Below are positions 1 to 6,926 of a stretch of DNA of 12,925 nt, in pieces. Numbering within the stretch: position 1 is the stretch's first letter; the number at the start of each line of letters is the position of its first letter. The stretch lies in NCBI GenBank assembly GCA_002309585.1, contig DBXN01000142.1, forward strand, positions 1 to 12,925, written 5' to 3'. The stretch is from Verrucomicrobia bacterium UBA1211 (GTDB taxonomy: Bacteria; Verrucomicrobiota; Kiritimatiellia; RFP12; UBA1067). The translations under genes were made by a program, and so were the position numbers. Below the pieces are notes generated by a model. That model worked only from the letters and a program-made list of their open reading frames with translations. It did no database searches and was not told the DNA's origin.

Positions 1-327
1 GGACTCCGCCGGGGAGTTCAACCGGCAGGCCAGCAGTTCGGTCGGCACCGTAAATCTCCGTTCGACCCGCCAATCCTTCTGGCCCACCCACTGAACCGCC
101 TTCTCGTTCTGACCGAAGAAGGGATCGGGAATCCGTCCCGCCGCCAGCAACGCGGTATGTACCCCGCCCGGCACCGCCATCTCCACCGCAGGCTGTCCAG
201 GATCATCCTCCTGCCGCAGCGTCCACTTCCCCGACAAATCCAACACCCGTGCGGAAGTCATCACCTCCGCCCCCGCCGAACAGACCATCAACGCCCCGAC
301 CATCCCGACACACGCTAGCCGTACCAT
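1..327 (-). CDS. GH2 beta-mannosidase-like exoglycosidase, N-terminal part (runs off the left edge)
   Basis: Only the first 109 residues are in the window. Residues 1-20 look like a signal peptide (hydrophobic core, then CSAGAEV), so the enzyme is probably exported. Residues 30-95 match the N-terminal jelly-roll sugar-binding domain of GH2 beta-mannosidases: LSGKW near 31, PGGVHTALL at 53-61, IPDPFFGQNE at 66-75, then VQWVGQKDW at 79-86. Known members are retaining exo-enzymes that remove terminal beta-mannose; the catalytic TIM barrel lies outside the window, so activity cannot be checked. The ATG at 325-327 has an AAGGAGAG Shine-Dalgarno sequence (334-341) six bases upstream. It starts 58 bases after the stop of the large LamG protein on the same strand, so the two are probably co-transcribed. 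Another GH2 activity is the main alternative. Confidence 0.82.
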   Translation of the reverse strand, partial: MVRLACVGMVGALMVCSAGAEVMTSARVLDLSGKWTLRQEDDPGQPAVEMAVPGGVHTALLAAGRIPDPFFGQNEKAVQWVGQKDWRVERRFTVPTELLACRLNSPAES

Positions 328-349
328 ACAACGCTCTCCTTAATCTTAA

Positions 350-365
350 ACGATACCCGTATCGT
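350..365. repeat. perfect short palindrome between the LamG gene and the GH2 gene
   Basis: ACGATACCCGTATCGT is a perfect inverted repeat (six-base arms, four-base centre) in the 58-base gap between the two minus-strand genes. It is only followed by a weak T-stretch on the minus strand, so it is not a convincing intrinsic terminator. It could be an mRNA hairpin or a regulator site. The same CGATAC and GTATCG half-sites recur at 5774-5794. Confidence 0.5.
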
Positions 366-385
366 CTTCCTCTCGGCCCGTCATC

Positions 386-3300
386 CTACCGCAGGATCAT
401 CACCGCGCCGGTGTTGTTGATGGCATACACCCACCCCGTCTCCATGTTGCAATAGAGCCGGGCCAGCGGGCTGGGGCACTCTAACTCGAAATCCTCCGCC
501 GTGAAACCGGTCGCGCCGGAAAGATCCATGAGGTTCCGGCGTCCCGAAAGTTCCGGTATCCGCAGCGTAACCTTTCCGTCAAACGCCACCGGTCCGGCGA
601 TCGCCAGCAGGCCCGCCTCGCCGAAGTCAATGGTTCCGGCAAGGATGAAGGCCCCGTCTGCGGAACCGTTCGAAAGAACGTCCATCGACGCAGACCCCTC
701 AACCGTCAGGCCGGACGCGCCCACGGCGTAGGCTTTCCCCGAATCCCCCGCGCAGGACACCGTAACCGCCGCGCCGTCCGCCAAGGTCAGGTCGGCCAGC
801 ATCGGCTTCCGGGCACCGTCAATCGTCGGTTCGGCCTTGAGGGCGGTCGTGCCCGAAAGGGTGACCGGCAGGTCATAGACCGACGCGACCGACGGCCGCT
901 CCTGTTCGACCGTCACATCGTAGACGTTCATCTCCAGAGTCGCCCCGCCCGTGGCGGCGGTCAGGCCGATATAGGCGCTATCCGTCCCGAAGACCGAGGC
1001 GAGATCGACATCTCGCGACACCTCAACCGAATGGCCGGCCTGCTCCAGCCGCATCGTGAGCGCGCTGCCCGTGTAGGTGAAAGTGAAATCGACCGGATTC
1101 TGGTTGGCCATATCGATCCCGCTGGAAAGGATGGTGCTGTAGGTGTCGGCCAACTCGCCGCCTGAAATCCAGCGGAAGCTGTCGTCGTTGTAGATGTTGA
1201 TCCCCCACCCCACGGCAGTATTGATATTGCCGCCCGCGACGGCGATCGAGCCGCCCACGGCCCCCACTACGTTCAGACCGTTGTTCTGCACGATCACGCA
1301 CCACCCGTCCGCCGGGTTCCCACTGCCGTTTCCGGCTTTAAAGACGCCCCGCAGGACGAACGGTTTCATCGTGTTGACGCGCACCCGGCTGAAAAGCGTT
1401 CCACCCTTGCTCCCCTCGTTCGGCGTCAGGCGGACAGCCGCCTGATCACCGATGGTGGTGAACGAGGCGTCCCCGTTCACCTGCCATCCGGCATCCGAAA
1501 GGGTTTCCGGGAAGGGTGTCGGATCCATGGCGGAGGTGAAGGAGAAACCGGTGATCCACTGGCGCGCGTAGCTGCCGCCGGTCGCGCCGGTGAAGCCGAA
1601 CCAAGCCGAGGTGGCGCCGAGAGCCGCCGCGAGATCGACATCCCGCGACAGCGTGAAGGTGTTGCCCCCCTGCGTCAGCTTCTGGGTGAGCGTGCGGCCC
1701 GTGTAGGTCACGGTGTAGGTCACGGCCCGCTCCGATTTGTCCGACGCCCAGAGTTCGATCTTGTTGTTCGACTTGACGTCGGTCAGGTTCTGCTTGCCGC
1801 CGTTGACGAGCCAGCCCGTCTGGTGGCTGGTGTAGATGTTGTTGCAGATGCCGAAGGAGGGTGAGATGTCGCTCGCCCCGATGCTCCCGCCGCCCCCGCC
1901 GATGGCGGTCGGCCCGGCCGCGGAGGTCTGGAGCATCCATGCGAAACCGTCTGCGGGGGAACTGTTCCCGTCCGCCGAGTGATAGGTGAACGTCACGGTG
2001 AAGGGATGGGTGATGTCGATGCGGTTGGTCCACCAGGCGGCGCCCACGTGCGACCCGACGGCATCGGTCAACTGAAGCTCCGTCCCCGCCTCATTCACCA
2101 GACAGCATCCCGCGTTGCTGTTGAGCCTCCAGCCCGACAAGGACGTGACGGTGTTGTCCGCGACCGGCGCGAGCGCGAGCGTCCCGTTGCTGATCGCCAG
2201 GGGGTCCCGGCTGGCGACAAGCGGAGAACGGAGGGTGACGGAAGCCCCTTCCGCGGCATCCAGCGAGATCCCACACTGATTCGGCCTCCAGTCGCCGTCA
2301 AGCGACTGCCCCTGGCCGATGGCGATGGATCCCGCCCCCATGAAAAGCGAAGCCCCCAGCAACTCACGCAGGCTGCGGTTACCCTCGAAGGTGATCCGGG
2401 CGTCCCGGTTGATCGTGACCGCCTTCACCTTCGCGGCATTCGCCGTTACGGGGAAATGGAGCGTACCCGCCTGAACGTTCAGCGCGCCCGCATACCCGTT
2501 CAGCCCGCCGTTCAGTGTCAACGCGCCGGAACCTTTTTTGAGAAAGGTCCCGCTACCGGTGACGGTATCGCCATACGCGGCATCGCTGTCGGTGTTGATC
2601 ACGAGCGTCGCGTCGGCGTTGTTCTGGTTGAATCCGCCGGTCGACGCCCAGCTGTAGGTCGCGCCGCCGCCGATCGTGATCGTTCCGCCGGTGGCCTGCG
2701 TGATCGTCCCCTGATAGGTGTTGTGCGCGCCGGAGAAGGTGAGGTGGCCGCCGTCGGTGATCTTGATGGGGCCGCTTCCCGTCAAGCCGCCCGCGATGGT
2801 CATGGTGTAGCTCCCCCACGGATGGAACTCGGCACCCTCCGGACCGATCCGGACGCCCCGGTTGGCGTTCAACGTGAAGTCCGCGTTGCCGGAGCGGATG
2901 ATGCCGAGATTGAGGAGGATGTTCGACTCGTCAAACGTCTCCGGGACCGCGCCGAAACCGTCGGACACCGCGAAGACCGCGCCGTTCCCCGAAATCTCCG
3001 TCCCGCCGGAATAGGTGTGGCCGTTCGCCGAGAGATTGACAAGGCCCGCCTCCCGGACCGTCACCTTCGCGGGGCCGTCGTTCCCGTCCTTCAGCGCGCC
3101 GGGCATGAATCCGGTGTTGCTGGCGTAGTACCAGGCCGTTCCGCCGCTCCCGAACAGATAGCCGGATGCCGGATCGGGCGTGAAGGTGCCGGTGTGCTTG
3201 ATATTCTCGCCTTCGGAACAGATCAGGGTGTCCGGGAAGAGCGATTGGTCGATGTCGCAGGCGATCGAGGCGGCCGTGAGGTAGATGGCCTTCGGGCGTG

Positions 3301-5599
3301 ACGTTGCCGCGACCCGCTGGTTGATGAAATCGATCGGAACCGCGCACTCGATCTTCAGAACCGTCCCCACCGCGAGATGGATCTGCCCCTGTCCGATGCC
3401 GCCCGCGTTCTGATGGTTGATGACCAGCCGGCCGCTCTCGACGGTGACCGCTCCCGACATCGCCCGGTTATCCCCGCTCAGGCGCATGCCGCACGCGCTG
3501 TCCGCACCCTCCACGATGACGCGCGCCGGATATCCCGCGATGTCGGAGATCGTTCCCGAATAGGTGTTCACGCCGGAATCCACCACGAACCGGTAGAGGT
3601 TCTGGTAGGGCGTGATGGTTCCGGTGAAGGTGCCGATGTTGTGGAACTGGACCTTCAGATAGGGATACTCGGAGAGATCGATGTTTTCCGCAACGTTATT
3701 GCCGTAGACGATGATCGCGCCCTTGCTCTCCTTGTCGATCCGGGGCAACAGCGCGGCGATGCCGCCCGCCGTGTCATACCCGATGCTCGCCCCTTCCGCG
3801 ACATGGACCGTGCCGACCGCGCCTGAAGGCAACCCGCCATCCACGAAACGGACCGTCCCCTCATCCACGTAAAGTTCACCCGTCACCGTCGCATTCACCC
3901 GCAGCTGCAATTCGCCGCCACCGGTCTTGTGGAAGGCGCCCCCGCCATCCGGCGTGGCATCCGAAAGCGGGCTCTCCACCGTTCCCGTACTCCCCGCCGG
4001 AACCGAGAAGGTCGCGCCGTCCGTAAAGGAGAACTCCTGCAATTCCGCCACTCTGCCCCGGAACGCCAGCGTACCGCCCTTCACGCGCATATAGCCGTTG
4101 CCTGCGGGCGTGTTCGCATAGGGACGGACGTCCACGCACTCGACCAGGCCCCCCGGCAGAATCTCGCATACGCCCGTACCCCCGCTCTCACCGAGAAAGA
4201 GTTGCGAATTGATCGAGCGCACCGTACCCGAAACGAACATCTCCCCGTATCCCGCCAGCGCGCCGTTGATGATGAACTGGTTCACCTCAAGCAGACCGCC
4301 CGCATCGACAACCGTCATGCCCGATGCCGTATTGACACGGTCCCCGTTCCGGTAGTAGTTCGCGCGGACAATGCCGTTTTCGGCGATATGCACCGTCCCG
4401 GTTCCGTCCTCAAAAAGGCCGTTGTAGAAATCGGTGGTACAGGCGAGAACGCCAGGCGCCTCTGCGCTACCACCCACCGTGATGACACCCTTACCGTAGA
4501 ACACGCCGTTCTTGACCGAATTCGTAACCGTCAGCACGGCCGAATCAACCGTCAGACTTCCGGCTCCGAAACTCGCACCGACGAAACAGGAGTCCTCCCG
4601 GGTATCGACCGAGAGATTCGACCCAGCCGTGATGAGCGCGGCGCCGTTGGCGAGATTCAGGTAGTGCAGGTAACCGGTCAACCCGCTGATCCGGGCGGCA
4701 TCCGGACCCTCCGCCGTCAGGCCCGCCCCGGCCTTCGCAGAGACATCCGACAGCCACGCGCCATTGAAGAAATAGGGATCAAGCCCCGTCAGACTGCGCG
4801 AAAAAGTCGTCACCTCCGCCAAAAAGTTCTCCATCACCTCGGCGGGTGTCAAGACACCGTCATGGACCCGGATGCGTCCGATGTCGCCGCCATAGCCGTT
4901 CCCGAAGTTCTTATTGTCGCGGAACCAGACGCCGCCGACGGTAAAGGCGCCGTCATCCGCGTGTCTGAAGACCACCAGCCGCGAGGAGATCGGCCTGCCG
5001 TTCAGATAGAGGGTCGCGCGGCAACCGTCGTAGGTCTCGCAGATGTGGTGCCACTCGCCCGCCGCCGGAAAGGATCCCCATCCGGTCGGCGCCGTGCCCG
5101 GCATCCCGTACCAGGCCATGTTGTAGGCCGCGCCGTAGTGCTCCACGCCATTCCCCGCATCCGCGGAATAGCGCATCTCAAGCACGCTGCCGTTGTTGTC
5201 GCTCAATCCGGCCCGGCTGGTTGTCGCGAACATCGTCCGGGTCCCGTTCACGCTCTCCGAGAAGGCCCAGATCTCGATCGTATAGGGATTCGCGCCCAGG
5301 ATGGACGCCGGAACGCTTCCCGGAACTCCGTTGGTCATCGCGGTTTTCGTCGCGTCAGCGGTGAAACGCAACACCGGCACCCCGTTACGCACCTGATAGG
5401 TCGGGCCGTCCGTCGCGTTGACCGAGACAAAATCCGCCGTCGTGCCGCTGTTCGACCATGTGCGCACCACCGCGCCGGCCGTGTAGACCGCGCCCAGATC
5501 GGCCGCATCCAGATTGACGAACGTCTCACCCGCATAATGCACCGTATACGCCATCCCCACCAACGGGAACAAGCAGCCAGCCAACCAAAACGCTTTCAT
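386..5599 (-). CDS. giant secreted LamG / autotransporter-associated beta-strand repeat / lectin-like surface protein
   Basis: 1737 residues. The N-terminus MKAFWLAGCLFPLVGMAYT is a signal peptide. Residues about 25-265 form a LamG (concanavalin A-like) domain, with EIWAFSES, GEWHHICETYDG, ATLYLNG and GDIGRIRVHDGVLTPAEV typical of that fold. The middle, roughly 270-1150, is a low-complexity Gly/Thr-rich beta-solenoid with units like autotransporter-associated beta-strand repeats, for example KTGGGELQL near 555 and KKGSGALTLNGGLNGYAG near 1020. Two related lectin-like beta-sandwich domains follow (about 1150-1360 and 1365-1570), both with PADG(F/W) and RDVDLA motifs. The C-terminus ends in GAVMILR; no outer-membrane beta-barrel, LPXTG or PEP-CTERM signal was recognised. 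The likely role is surface glycan binding or adhesion. The start at 5599 was preferred over the ATG at 5605 because the Shine-Dalgarno sequence directly abuts the latter. The function is inferred. Confidence 0.85.
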   Translation of the reverse strand: MKAFWLAGCLFPLVGMAYTVHYAGETFVNLDAADLGAVYTAGAVVRTWSNSGTTADFVSVNATDGPTYQVRNGVPVLRFTADATKTAMTNGVPGSVPASILGANPYTIEIWAFSESVNGTRTMFATTSRAGLSDNNGSVLEMRYSADAGNGVEHYGAAYNMAWYGMPGTAPTGWGSFPAAGEWHHICETYDGCRATLYLNGRPISSRLVVFRHADDGAFTVGGVWFRDNKNFGNGYGGDIGRIRVHDGVLTPAEVMENFLAEVTTFSRSLTGLDPYFFNGAWLSDVSAKAGAGLTAEGPDAARISGLTGYLHYLNLANGAALITAGSNLSVDTREDSCFVGASFGAGSLTVDSAVLTVTNSVKNGVFYGKGVITVGGSAEAPGVLACTTDFYNGLFEDGTGTVHIAENGIVRANYYRNGDRVNTASGMTVVDAGGLLEVNQFIINGALAGYGEMFVSGTVRSINSQLFLGESGGTGVCEILPGGLVECVDVRPYANTPAGNGYMRVKGGTLAFRGRVAELQEFSFTDGATFSVPAGSTGTVESPLSDATPDGGGAFHKTGGGELQLRVNATVTGELYVDEGTVRFVDGGLPSGAVGTVHVAEGASIGYDTAGGIAALLPRIDKESKGAIIVYGNNVAENIDLSEYPYLKVQFHNIGTFTGTITPYQNLYRFVVDSGVNTYSGTISDIAGYPARVIVEGADSACGMRLSGDNRAMSGAVTVESGRLVINHQNAGGIGQGQIHLAVGTVLKIECAVPIDFINQRVAATSRPKAIYLTAASIACDIDQSLFPDTLICSEGENIKHTGTFTPDPASGYLFGSGGTAWYYASNTGFMPGALKDGNDGPAKVTVREAGLVNLSANGHTYSGGTEISGNGAVFAVSDGFGAVPETFDESNILLNLGIIRSGNADFTLNANRGVRIGPEGAEFHPWGSYTMTIAGGLTGSGPIKITDGGHLTFSGAHNTYQGTITQATGGTITIGGGATYSWASTGGFNQNNADATLVINTDSDAAYGDTVTGSGTFLKKGSGALTLNGGLNGYAGALNVQAGTLHFPVTANAAKVKAVTINRDARITFEGNRSLRELLGASLFMGAGSIAIGQGQSLDGDWRPNQCGISLDAAEGASVTLRSPLVASRDPLAISNGTLALAPVADNTVTSLSGWRLNSNAGCCLVNEAGTELQLTDAVGSHVGAAWWTNRIDITHPFTVTFTYHSADGNSSPADGFAWMLQTSAAGPTAIGGGGGSIGASDISPSFGICNNIYTSHQTGWLVNGGKQNLTDVKSNNKIELWASDKSERAVTYTVTYTGRTLTQKLTQGGNTFTLSRDVDLAAALGATSAWFGFTGATGGSYARQWITGFSFTSAMDPTPFPETLSDAGWQVNGDASFTTIGDQAAVRLTPNEGSKGGTLFSRVRVNTMKPFVLRGVFKAGNGSGNPADGWCVIVQNNGLNVVGAVGGSIAVAGGNINTAVGWGINIYNDDSFRWISGGELADTYSTILSSGIDMANQNPVDFTFTYTGSALTMRLEQAGHSVEVSRDVDLASVFGTDSAYIGLTAATGGATLEMNVYDVTVEQERPSVASVYDLPVTLSGTTALKAEPTIDGARKPMLADLTLADGAAVTVSCAGDSGKAYAVGASGLTVEGSASMDVLSNGSADGAFILAGTIDFGEAGLLAIAGPVAFDGKVTLRIPELSGRRNLMDLSGATGFTAEDFELECPSPLARLYCNMETGWVYAINNTGAVMILR

Positions 5600-5605
5600 C
5601 GCCAT

Positions 5606-5611
5606 CTCCTT
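5606..5611 (-). promoter_or_regulatory. ribosome binding site deciding the LamG gene start
   Basis: AAGGAG on the minus strand touches the ATG at 5603-5605 with no spacer but lies six bases from the in-frame ATG at 5597-5599. The second ATG is therefore the probable start. Confidence 0.75.
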
Positions 5612-5661
5612 TTCGCACTACATTCCAATAAACAGGAATTCATTATCAACCATTGTGTTTA

Positions 5662-5690
5662 ATTATGCCAAAAGTCCGCCCAGTGGTCAA
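5662..5690 (-). promoter_or_regulatory. sigma-70-type promoter for the LamG gene
   Basis: On the minus strand, -35 TTGACC (5685-5690) is followed after exactly 17 bases by -10 CATAAT (5662-5667). Transcription would begin near 5655, giving a leader of about 55 bases before the start at 5599. The area is AT-richer than its surroundings. Confidence 0.72.
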
Positions 5691-5709
5691 CTGCCGCGAA
5701 AGCGAAATC

Positions 5710-5737
5710 CCCGTTCCCCATCTCCCGTTCCCCGTTC
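5710..5737. repeat. heptamer tandem array, four units
   Basis: Four consecutive 7-base units on the plus strand: CCCGTTC, CCCATCT, CCCGTTC, CCCGTTC. Three are identical and one differs. The array lies between the two divergent promoters and has no coding sense. It resembles the short tandemly repeated heptamers of cyanobacterial intergenic DNA in kind, not in sequence. Confidence 0.75.
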
Positions 5738-5751
5738 CGCTTTTTTGCCGC

Positions 5752-5780
5752 TTGACTTGCGCAAAGGGGTAACCGATACT
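5752..5780 (+). promoter_or_regulatory. sigma-70-type promoter for the discoidin-like gene
   Basis: TTGACT (5752-5757) and GATACT (5775-5780) are separated by 17 bases, a good match to sigma-70 spacing and sequence. Transcription would start near 5787, which puts the nested palindrome at 5804-5888 in the 5' leader. Confidence 0.62.
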
Positions 5781-5794
5781 TGGAACCCGTATCG
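5774..5794. promoter_or_regulatory. operator-like inverted repeat over the -10 and start region
   Basis: CGATAC (5774-5779) and GTATCG (5789-5794) are perfect inverted half-sites nine bases apart, overlapping the -10 box. The position suits a repressor site. The same half-sites, two bases apart, make the palindrome at 350-365. It could equally be part of a larger repeat with the adjacent palindrome. Confidence 0.4.
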
Positions 5795-5803
5795 CGAATA
5801 GGG

Positions 5804-5888
5804 CGAGGCAATCGATGTGGCAAGGCCGCCTCGGCCTTGCCGCAAGGGCGAGGGTGCCCTTGCCACATGACGTTTTGCAATTGCCTCG
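5804..5888. repeat. 85-base nested palindromic element
   Basis: There are three layers. The outer arms are CGAGGCAAT (5804-5812) and ATTGCCTCG (5880-5888). The middle 11-base arms are 5815-5825 and 5858-5868 (ATGTGGCAAGG and its complement). Inside are two hairpins: a 10-base stem 5819-5828/5832-5841 with a three-base loop, and GCAAGGGC/GCCCTTGC (5842-5849/5856-5863) with a six-base loop. The first hairpin shares bases with the middle arms, so the two pairings compete. All arms are perfect. It lies in the predicted leader of the discoidin gene and could be a REP/MITE-like dispersed repeat or a structured leader. Confidence 0.82.
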
Positions 5889-5901
5889 GGCGGAAATGAA
5901 C

Positions 5902-5907
5902 AGGGAG
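5902..5907 (+). promoter_or_regulatory. ribosome binding site deciding the discoidin gene start
   Basis: AGGGAG lies two bases from the ATG at 5910 and eight bases from the in-frame ATG at 5916. The latter is favoured. Confidence 0.65.
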
Positions 5908-5915
5908 AAATGAAG

Positions 5916-6806
5916 ATGAAACGGTTGATTGTGGCGGTAGCGGCGACAGTGTTGGCTGGAGAGGTCTGGGCGGAAACCATCACCGTCAAGGCGGGCGAGA
6001 CCCTGAAATGGCCCGCAGACAGGAAACTGACGGGCGAGGTGCTGGTCAAAGAGGGTCCGGGGACGCTGGATTTGTCAGGTGTCGCGATGGACAACGCGGG
6101 ACTCGACATCCGCGACGGAGCCGTCTACTTCACCGCCACCGGCGACCGCGCCGTGACGGCGCGTTACTTCCGGTTCACCGTCCAGGCTTCCCGTCCCGGT
6201 AAACCGGAGGCACCGATCCACGGCGGATCGGGCTCGCAGATCTCGGAATTCCGGCTCCTGAAAGACGGGAAGGTGATCCCCTATCCGGAAGGCACGACCG
6301 CCACCTCCCCCTCCCCCGGCGACCAGTCGGCGGAAGGCGCCCCCAAGGCGATCGACAACGACACCCACACCAAATGGTACGGCGGCTACCGGTCGCCGTT
6401 GACCATCGACCTCACCCGCCCGGTCACCTTTGACGCCTACACCTTCGTCACCGCCAATGACGCGATCGGCCGCGACCCCCACACCTGGACCGTCGAGGCC
6501 GGTTTCGAGAAGAGGGGCAAGATCTCCTGGGCCGGTCTCGGCGGCGAAACGGGATACCTGGCGCCCGAAGCCCGTTTCACGGAGGCCGGCAAGCTCTTCA
6601 AGGTCGGCATGCGCGACGCCTTCCCCTTCGATTACCCCATCACCGTCGGGCCGAAGGGCAAACTCATTCTGGAAAACCTGAACGAGACAACCGATGCCCT
6701 CGCCGGATCGGGCGTGATCGAGTTGCGGCACGCGACCCTCTCCATCACCGAACCCGCCACCTTCTCCGGAACGGCATTCGGGAGCGGCAGCGTCACCTAC
6801 CCCTGA
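5916..6806 (+). CDS. secreted discoidin-like (F5/8 type C) domain protein
   Basis: 296 residues with a clear signal peptide (MKRLIVAVAATVLAGEVWA, cleavage before ETI). Residues about 21-72 resemble the beta-strand repeat leader of large surface proteins (KEGPGTLDLSGV, LDIRDGAVYF). Residues about 83-205 look like a discoidin/galactose-binding beta-sandwich: ARYFRFTVQASR, QISEFRLLKDGKV, PKAIDNDTHTKW, PLTIDLTRPVTFDAYTF, then TANDAIGRDPHTWTVEAG. The C-terminal 90 residues return to beta-strand-repeat style (ITVGPKGKLILENLN, GSGVIEL). No catalytic signature was seen, so carbohydrate or surface binding is the likely job. It is divergent from the LamG gene and 120 bases upstream of the beta-helix gene on the same strand. 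The domain assignment is by pattern recognition. Confidence 0.75.
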   Translation: MKRLIVAVAATVLAGEVWAETITVKAGETLKWPADRKLTGEVLVKEGPGTLDLSGVAMDNAGLDIRDGAVYFTATGDRAVTARYFRFTVQASRPGKPEAPIHGGSGSQISEFRLLKDGKVIPYPEGTTATSPSPGDQSAEGAPKAIDNDTHTKWYGGYRSPLTIDLTRPVTFDAYTFVTANDAIGRDPHTWTVEAGFEKRGKISWAGLGGETGYLAPEARFTEAGKLFKVGMRDAFPFDYPITVGPKGKLILENLNETTDALAGSGVIELRHATLSITEPATFSGTAFGSGSVTYP

Positions 6807-6809
6807 AAC

Positions 6810-6844
6810 GGTTGAGGGTTGAGCGTTGAGAGTTGAGCGTTGAG
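6810..6844. repeat. heptamer tandem array, five units
   Basis: GTTGAG occurs at 6811, 6818, 6825, 6832 and 6839, an exact 7-base period. The preceding base varies (G, G, C, A, C). It begins three bases after the stop codon of the discoidin gene and lies about 80 bases before the beta-helix gene start. Confidence 0.85.
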
Positions 6845-6913
6845 GGATTGCCCCACGTTCACGCGGATGCGGAGAGCAGGCCGAAAATCAACGGCACGGC
6901 TTCGAACGTTGAA

Positions 6914-6918
6914 AAGGA
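6914..6918 (+). promoter_or_regulatory. ribosome binding site deciding the beta-helix gene start
   Basis: AAGGA lies eight bases before the ATG at 6927. The longer open frame from a TTG at 6840 starts inside the heptamer array and adds an Arg-rich, non-signal-like stretch, so it was rejected. Confidence 0.75.
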
Positions 6919-6926
6919 TAATCGGC

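Noticed and set aside
1979..3301. 440-codon open frame on the plus strand
   Set aside because: It is antisense to the same large gene, has Arg/Asp/Gly-rich composition, no ribosome binding site and no family match.
3929..5662. 577-codon open frame on the plus strand
   Set aside because: It is antisense to the LamG gene, extends into that gene's promoter, and its product is Arg/His-rich without recognisable domains. Long antisense frames are expected in GC-rich coding DNA.
5659..6109. Small minus-strand frames over the divergent region and the start of the discoidin gene
   Set aside because: They are translated through the nested palindrome, promoters and the opposite strand of a signal-peptide-bearing gene. 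No family match was seen.
6840..6926. N-terminal extension of the beta-helix protein from a TTG
   Set aside because: It begins in the heptamer array, encodes an Arg-rich segment, and would hide the obvious signal peptide that starts at 6927.
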